Assembly (NCBI GenBank): GCA_008828725.1
Contig: MEHQ01000871.1
Location: forward strand, 62,001-126,000
From: Saccharina japonica
Taxonomy: Eukaryota > Sar > Phaeophyceae > Laminariales > Laminariaceae
Direction: 5' to 3'
DNA length: 64,000 bases
Below, piece by piece: positions 47,701 through 56,700 of the stretch. Under the pieces are notes generated by a model. It was not told the DNA's origin and made no database searches. It saw nothing but the letters and a program-made list of their open reading frames with translations. Both the position numbers and the translations under genes were made by a program. Numbering within the stretch: the first letter of the stretch is position 1; each line of letters opens with the position of its first letter.

Positions 47701-50700
47701 AGCTGCTGGTAAACGCCCCCTCTATCAGGTTTTGGGATTAACGCCCCGGGGCCGAGCTGGCAAGTCCTTTAACCATTATTCAAGAACTGGTCCCACGTAT
47801 TTGGGGACAAACTACTTGGAATTAGTGTGGGATACATTTTTTTCAGTTCTGAATGGGTTATTTTAACCCCTTAAGAATCGGTCCCCCGTTTTTGGGGCAA
47901 ACTACTTGGAATTAGCATGGGATGTTTTTTTCAGTTCTGAATGGGTTGAGTATGGGAGATGGAAGGATGCCTCCGAAGTAGGCAAGGGGGTGCTTTACAT
48001 ATATAGGGAGAATTACCGAGAATTGCGTGGTCCGTTCTGTTTTTTTTTTTTTTTTCCATCCCATTTATTATCTTCGTCCTTTCTTTCTCTCCTTCCTAGT
48101 CGTAACTCAGATCCGGGGTCACAAAGTAGGCTCTTCTCCCTCCTTCCCCACTACGGTTCGTGCCCTGATTTTTATCGTGAGAAGATTTCAGCACTTTCTT
48201 CCCTCGTCAACTCTCGTCGAATTGTGCTTGTTACCCACGTTCTGTATTATGGCACCTGCGCAACAGGCGCGGGAGCTGGCGCCGGAGTGCTCTCTCTCGT
48301 GGGCGCCGCTTCGCCACGACGGGCGCAAGCCTTTCCAAGAAGGGTTTGAGTGGTCGTCAAGGTTTTTACGTATCGGTGCCGGGCGCCTTGTCGGGTGCTG
48401 CTGGGTTGCGACATGACTCAACACCTGCTGCTGTACTGTTGCTGCTGCTACGTACTGTCCTGTTGCTGCTGCTATGTACTGTGCTGTTGCTGCTGCTGCT
48501 GCTACTACTGTGCTATTTTGCTGCTACTGTGCTAGCTGCTGCTGCTGTACTGTTGCTGCTACTGTGCTGTTGCTGTGTGCGTGTGACAGGTGTGGTAGTT
48601 TTTTTCTTGGTTTGTTGTATCGCTACGGGGGGCTAAAAGGCCCGTTTTTTTCTTCAAAAAAACGCCTCGGCCGCATAGTGAACGCCCCGGGGCGTCTTTT
48701 TACGCCTGAAAGATCGTACGTACGTGGCGCCCCGGGAGGCGTCCACTCGCATTATTACGGTATATGTCATGGTATCCCTGTTCCCCTCTACCTGGTAAAT
48801 GATGAGTTGCGACGAAATCCTCAATTTCACAGCTGTTTTTTTTTATCTTTATAAACGAAATGGAGCCGTTATTAGGCCAACTACTATGGGGAAATTATTT
48901 TTGGGCCCTCAGAACTGAGTTTTTAGCCAAAAATACGCGATTTACTCTGCGGCCCGGCCAAAAACACCGATAGACTCGTCAGGATGCTCCCCGTAGTTTT
49001 CGTAGAGCTTTCTGACGTACTTTTCGTTTCTCCAGGGTCGTAGTTTGACTGTTCGTCCAAGTTGCCAGTTCTGAGGACATTATTATTTTCCAAAAATCCT
49101 CGAAGATCCATTGTTTTTGGCCCCAGTTCTGACCAACAAGCCTTATTTCTGGAAACTGATCGTAGTTAGTTGTGATTAGTTGCGCCAAAATTCAAAACGA
49201 GACCCTAGAAAAACGGAGAACTACTCCAGAAAGCCCTCGAAAAACTACGGGGTGGATCTTTAGGAGTGTATCGGTGTTTTTGACTGTCCAACGGAGTAAA
49301 ACGAGTATATTGGGCCTAGAAATCAGTTCCTGGAGCCCAAAAATAATGTTTCCCATAATAGTTGGTCTTCGGATTAATCTCTGACGAAGGATTTTTTTTC
49401 ACCCCGCTTGCTCAGAACCTTCGTTTTGCGGAGCGAGAGGAACAATAATATATTAATAAACCTTTGAGTGATTAAGGGTACCCAGACTCAACCTGCTCGG
49501 TAGTCAGGCCTATACCCCATGCTACTGCACAACCTTATCCTGTTACCCTGTAACCCGTGAGGCTATGATAGCGTACAACTCGTTTCAGTACGGGGGAGCC
49601 TAGTAAATAGGACCGAATGTTATTAGTAAAAATAGTTAAATATGTAGGGTTTTGTGTCTACCATAGGTCTATTTACTATGGTTCCCCCTTCACAGTACTG
49701 ACTACTCTAATTCCAAGTGTTTTGTCCTGCACACCGGGAGTGCACTCGTAAACGGGTTTAACAAGTGGCGTCGTCGGCAGGACCCGATGGAAGACCAAGG
49801 TCGACTTTTCTTCGGGCTCCGGCGACGACGAGCCGGAGGGGCTCACCCATCACCCCCCCCCCCCCCCTTTGTAACCCGTCTCGAAAGGGATGCATGCGTG
49901 ATTAATGGTTAAATGACTAAGGCAAGCAACAAATGAGTACGCCCCCCCTCATTTGAAGCTGCCATCCACATGCCAGTCCGCCTCACAAGCGGTTCTTAGT
50001 AGGATGCAGCTCACCCCTCATGCGACTCGCTGAACACCTCACGGCGCTTCGCGCTTGGTGCTAGCAACGTCTGCCTGGTCGGTGAAACCCCGACATGCTC
50101 CGCCCCGGCGTTGTAGGGGTGCGAGAGTCTATGGTCATACGACTACGGCCATGCATGAAATTGAAGTACCCCCCCCCCCCCTAACGGTGGTGGCGAGACT
50201 TCGGGCGCCCAGGTGTGCCTTGCCTTGTTTAGTGAGCAGTACCTTCGGGCCCTGTACATATAGATGCATGAGTTCCTGGGTCGCTCTTGGCGAGAGTCTC
50301 CAGCATCTCGTTTTGAGCAAGCGATGGAAAAAATTAGACTAAGACCCAACGCCAAAAAACAAAATTGAAACAAATATTTCAAGGTTCCTCCTTGGGTTTG
50401 AGCATGTTGAGGAAACAACTTTTCCCTCGTACGAGTACTATTTGGCGGTGTGCCCGGAACCAACAACCCGCCGAATACAACGTAATGTCTCAAATGCCCT
50501 CAATTCCGGCAGTCAGTGCACGCAGATGCCATCACGCCCGGACAAAAAAAATGGGCTGAGAGGCCGCCCGCGCCTGCGGGACATCATGCATGGTGCTGAA
50601 AGCAGGGCACCATATATAACGGTCCGAAAGGTGCATATGCCCTCGACGCGGACGCCCTCGTTTCCCAGCGCCGTTTAGAGGACGAGGCGAACCACGAACG

Positions 50701-53700
50701 AGCCATCCGGGCTGCCACAGTCCCTCCGTCAGACCAAGGGGCAGGAGCCGGATTTTGAGCCTTTACTTTGAGGGTTGTACGTAGCAAGGCTAGGCTTGGT
50801 CAGCAGCTTCCCTCGGCGGGGCGGGAGTCGACCGACAGCAGCCAGCCGGCTCGGTACACCGAGCCCCAACGACCGAGCCGTCGACGTTTTTGCGCCAAAA
50901 TCTCCATGCTGAAGAAGAGCTCGACCTTGACGAGTTTTTGAAGGCTGACCTGACAGCAGCAGCCGCGTCGGTACACCCAGCCCAACGACTGGACCGTGGC
51001 CTCGGCCGAACAGGCGGCGAGGAGGGCACTGGAGGCCATATAGCTGGCGCCGGCCTCAGGTGGCTAGGACCCCTTCTCTTCTCTCCAGCGGACAACTTCC
51101 CCGCCGAACCGGGCCTTCAACGCGCCCTCTCCCCGCCCCTCGCCCCGCACGTACCGGTACCGGGCCGTGATCACCCCCTCCTGCCTCTTCGTGCTACCAA
51201 AGGCACCCGGTGAACTCGGGCCTTCATGGACGCCTCCCTCACCGATTTCACTCGGCACACGTATATACATCCAGCCACGACCTCGCGGTCAACAGTCGAT
51301 AGCACACTCCAATACACCGCGCCATGCAGCCCAGGCCAGGCTCTCGTAGACGCCTTCCGAGTACTTCCACGGGGGGGGGGGGGCACGCTGCGGTTGCCAA
51401 TACTAGCTTCGTGTAACCGCTGTGTCGGCCCTCGGGAAGTACCAGAAGAAGCTGTCTATTATAGTAGGGCAGCCTGGGCTGGCCTGCACGGTGGATGGTG
51501 TGCCGAGTGTCGACCGCGAGATCGTCGCTGGATGTATATACGTGTGGTGCCGAGTGGAATCGGTGAGGGAGGGGTCCATGAAGGCCGAGGCCACCGGGCG
51601 CCCCTGGCGGTACGAAGAGGGACGAGGGGCGACCACGTCCCCCCCCCCGACGCATGCTACTAATAGTACGGTAAAGGTGCAACACCATGTTTTTGCCTTC
51701 TAAGGGTGGTCACTTGAGGAGCTATATACTAATACTAAGTCAAAAACAGATTTTGGAGGGGGGGGGGAAATGTGCTACCCGATGAACAATCCCATTATGC
51801 TACAGCATATACAATCCTTTAAGAACTGGTCCCACAAATATGGGGACAAACTACTTGGAATTAGTGTGGGACGTTTTTTTCAGTTATGAATTATGCTACA
51901 GCATATATAATCCTTTAGGGCCCGTTTTAACGAAGAAGAAAAAAATTCAATTTGAAAAAATATATATTCAAATCCGCTTTTCATTGGTCAACACACGCAC
52001 CAGCACCAAATATTAGGATCTTGGGGCATAATATTTGGTGCTGGTGCGTGTGTTGACCAATGAAAAGCGAATTTGAATTTTATTTTTTCCAAATTGAATT
52101 TATTTTATACTCGTTAATTCGGGCCCTTAAGAACTGGTCCCACGAAATTGGGGACAAACTACTTGGAATCAGGGTAGGACATTTTTTTTCAGTTATGAAA
52201 GGGTTAAGTACAAAATGAAACATTCTGTATGATAACACAAGAAGAATGAAATCCCGACGATTTTTTAGGTTTTTTAACCCATTCAGAACTGAAACAATTA
52301 TCCCATACTATTTTCAAGTAGTTTGTCCCGAAAAACGGGGGACCGGTTCTTAAGGGGTTAATGACCTCCGTCATTCAGAAGTAAAATCAGCCAAAATAAG
52401 GTATACCTCTACCTCGATCATAGCACGCGTCGTTCGTCCGGGGCGAGGGATGGGCAAAGGGCGGGTTGCAGGCCTGGTCCGGCCGGAGGAGGTCGCCCGT
52501 TGGGGAGAAGAGAAGGCGTCCTAGCCGCCTGGGGCCGGCGCCAGCTATATATAGCCTCAAGTACCTTCGCCGGCTGTTTGGCCGGAGGCGACGGCCTGGT
52601 TGTTGGACTGGGTGTCCCGACGCGGCTGCTGCTGTCAGCCTTCAAAAACTGGTCAAGGTAGAGCTCTTCTTGGAGCATGGGGTTTGGCGCAAACAACGTC
52701 GTTCGATGAGTCCCTCCCGCGGAGTCGAACCTGCCGACCCTGCCACGATAATAAGCTAGTTTTGCTGGTAGTAATTAGTGGTGTGGAAGTGGGGTTGTGA
52801 AGCGCCGTATATCTATAAAATATGTTTTCGTCGATCCATTTCTCCGATTTTTCCGGAAGACACTGAACTATACAGAAAAACATACCATATTTGGGCCAAA
52901 TATCAAGTCATTTTCCCCAAAAACGGTAATGCAGTTCTTAAGGGGGGTTAAGGAGGGGACTGATTAAAAAAAAAAGTATTTTGTAATTTACACCACGTCC
53001 AAAAAAAATAATACTGAATCCCTTTCGAGCTGGCTGAAGCTGGGTTCTACGACCGAGGTTAGCATACCGAGCTTGTACGACCGCCGACCGCTACGCATCG
53101 TCTCCCTTTTTGCAGCAAAATGTATGAATCCACACTACGTATATAGCTCAAGTCATTGAATTCATTAATTTCATCTATCTCTAGGCTACCCTTTGTACAC
53201 CCACCCCTACCCTTATCCACCTATACATATGAACAATATTGTATCTTACATTTATGTATGATTCTAAAAATATATATCAATATCATCCAACGCACACAAA
53301 ATAACAACAGCCGTTACAAAAACATCCTGCCGCGCGCGGCGCAGTGACTTCCTTATCGTAAAAATCGCGACAGCTCGTACACTTATCTCACCGCAGGTAT
53401 ATACCAGTACCATATAGAAAAATGCATTTTACTCACGTCTTGAGCGCCTTGCGCGGAAACTCCGTGACAGCAAGGGGCACCACCGCCATCCCGTCGCCCC
53501 CCACCTCGCACACGGTGCACGTGCAGGCCCGACCAGGCGGCACCCCTGGCTCTCCCGAGACGCCAGGCAGAGGCAAGGACTTAGGTGAGGATTTAGCCCC
53601 CTCGACATTGCCATCAGTGGAGGTTGTGCCCTCGCCAGAAGCCTTGCGTTGAGGGCTTGCCGTCAGCTTGTGGGCGAGGCAGATGCTCTTGACGGGACAG

Positions 53701-56700
53701 GTGGAACAGGAGGGGCTGCTGACGGTGCACACGGTCGCACCTAGCTCCATCAAAGCCTGGACAAGAAAAAAAAAAAAGAGGAGTCCGGGAACATTGAGGG
53801 CACTTTACCACTTGTTCGACACACAACTGCTAAGGTTGACGGACCCTGTAAGGGGACGAAGCGGACAAAACCTCGACCCAATATTAGCCCGTATGTATAC
53901 GAGCCCAGTAAAAAAACATCAGGTACTTGACCAATCAGACATCACAAACTCGACCAATGAAACATCAACAAATTATTTGGTGTCTGCGAAAAAGAAATGA
54001 CACATCGAAGTATTTTGGTACTACACATCGAAGTATTTTGGTACTCCGAATAAGTGGTAAGCTCTACTGGGAACTGCCTACGTATGTATACGTATACTGA
54101 TGTAATACGAGCTGCTGCGTTGTAGCAGATGGGCCTGTGTTATCAAGCAATAAATAGGACCAGATATTGGTAGTAAAAATAGGTAATTATATAGGTTTTT
54201 GTGTCTACCGTCGGTCCTATTATATGATATTTACTATGGTCCCCTGTAATACTGCTGGAATCGGTGCCATCTCTGATACACGCAACCAGCAAAACAAGGG
54301 TTCGGATTAGTCGGTTGCGGCGACAGCTTTGTCTCGCCAACACCGGCACTATAGAGGGACCACATACTGCCGTATATAGCAATCAGAATCCAAGGTAGAC
54401 AAAAAAAAAACAGGTACTGCTATATCGCCCTATGTTTATACACCATGTTTGGCTCCGGTTACTATTTTCCCCCGTCATAGTAGTACAATACACACGCGCA
54501 TAAGTACAAAATCCTACCACAGGTATATACTTCCTAATAAACAGGGCACATAAGAAAGGCAGGCTGAGCTTTAGCGGAAAATAATAAATTGGAGAGTCGC
54601 TGAACTGAAATGAGTGCCGAATGCACCCTTTCCCGAATAAGAAACCCAGTCTGAGCCAGCATTCCTGTTTGCTTCTTACTACTACTTCTGTTGTAGATGG
54701 CTCGTACTACAGGGAAATGTAAAAAACAACAAAATTATGATGATTGAAACAACCCCCCCATCGTCAACTGTTAATAATGCTATTGTACGTTTGCGAGATT
54801 AAGGCTGGCGTCAATGTTCTGCGATATCCTTACCGCAGTAGTGGCCCCTCTATAGCGCCCGTTGAGTAGTGCCGGCTGCCCACTATAGTGCCTATGAAAT
54901 CGCTTGGCACATATAGGATTCGCCAGTGTGGTACGTAGTGTGCGGAGTAATAGTGCCGGTTGCCGCTATAGTGCCGGTATTGTGGGCTGCTAGCGCATAC
55001 CGCCGGCACTGTACAGGGACCGGCATGCGTGTCATACAAATACACCATCATGGGAGATCACGGCTGACTGGTCGATTGACCGGCCTCACAAACGTTTTTT
55101 TTCCCCCGTTTTTTTTCGGGGTTTTTTTTTCGTTTTTTTCCCCCCATCCCATTTATTATTTTCGCCCTTCTTTTCTTTCTCCTTCTTAGTCGTAACTCAG
55201 ATCCGGGGTCACAAAGTAGGCTCTTCTCTCTCCTCCCTCCCCCACTCCGGTCCTTGCCTTGCATTTTTATCGCGAGAAAACTTCAGCCCTTTCTTCCTCG
55301 TCGATTCGCACACTAACACTACCATATTGCGGCCCTCTCACTAACAATACTATACTGCGTCCCCCTTTTTGCGAAATCAATAAATTACTATACAAAAAAA
55401 AACAAACTTTTATCACACGTGCTGCGTCTCATTTTGGCAAAATAAATTAGTTGCAACCCCGTATATACGAGTATGGACATTCTCGTGTCCCCTTTTCTAG
55501 CGAAAGCAATGAAGTATCCTCTTCTGATAGTACCAAAAAAAAAAAACAGGAAATTAATCCTTTAACCCTTTATGTCACTGCAAAAATGATTCCACACAAA
55601 TTCCAAGAATTTTCCGCCCCCCCCCCCCCCCGAAAAAAAAATGTGGCGGACAATTCTGAAGGGGGTAAGGCCGACCAAAACCAGGCCTTGACGCGCCCGA
55701 AAAGGCCTGCCTCCTCCAAACTACCCGCATATTATTATGCGTGCATACTTATAATGAGAGGTCGGAGTTGAGCGCTGACCTGATTGAAGTCGCCAGGCCT
55801 CTTCGGATCGACGAGGCACCGAGCCAGATCCCTGATGGAAGGGGCACGGGGCGGGTGAAGTTGCCCAGGGTTGGGTTTGGACACAGCGATGCAGATGGGT
55901 AAGGCGGGCCCTGCTCACATTTGTTTTTAACGAAGTACTGTTATGTCGTTATTTCATTGGTTAAAAGTTTTCATTTGTTGGTGTATTGATTTCCCCTGCT
56001 CCCGCCACAATAGGAGTACACACGCCCGACAAATCATCTATAGATAGATCATCTATAGATAGATGATCTATAGATAGATAGATCATCTATAGATAGATCA
56101 TATATAGATATATCATCTATAGATAGATCATCTATAGATAGATCATCTAACTATAGATCATCTATAGATATATCAGCTATGGATATATCATCTATAGATA
56201 TATCATTTAGATGTAACCTGCAGTTATGATATGTTATGTAGGATCTGTATGTTACGGGAGTCCATAGTAAATAAGACCTACGGTGAACAAAAACTCCTAC
56301 CGTATATGTTTCCATTATTTTACTAATAATATTTGGTCCTATTATATGATATTTACTATGGTCCCCCGTAATAGTACATGTTCCACACGTCGGGTAAATC
56401 ACGATCTACAGTAAATAATCTATGATACTGTAGATCCTAGATAGGATCTGTACAGAGTACAGATCCAACCCAGGAAAAACGTTCTAGAATATGCAGAGTG
56501 AACGCCTCCCACCCTAAAACAACATGACTTACTGGAGATCATATATATCATACAGATCATACAGATCATACAGATGATACAGATGATACAGATCCTGCAG
56601 ATCATACATATCATACATATCATACAGATCATACAGATCACACCGATCATACAGATCATACAGATCACACAGATCATACAGATCATACAGATCATACGAA

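Noticed and set aside
50790-52740. Duplicated coding gene (DEFLKAD / DQFLKAD frames)
   Set aside because: The Q copies are short, GC-rich, shifted in frame and lack a domain; they behave as a dispersed repeat.
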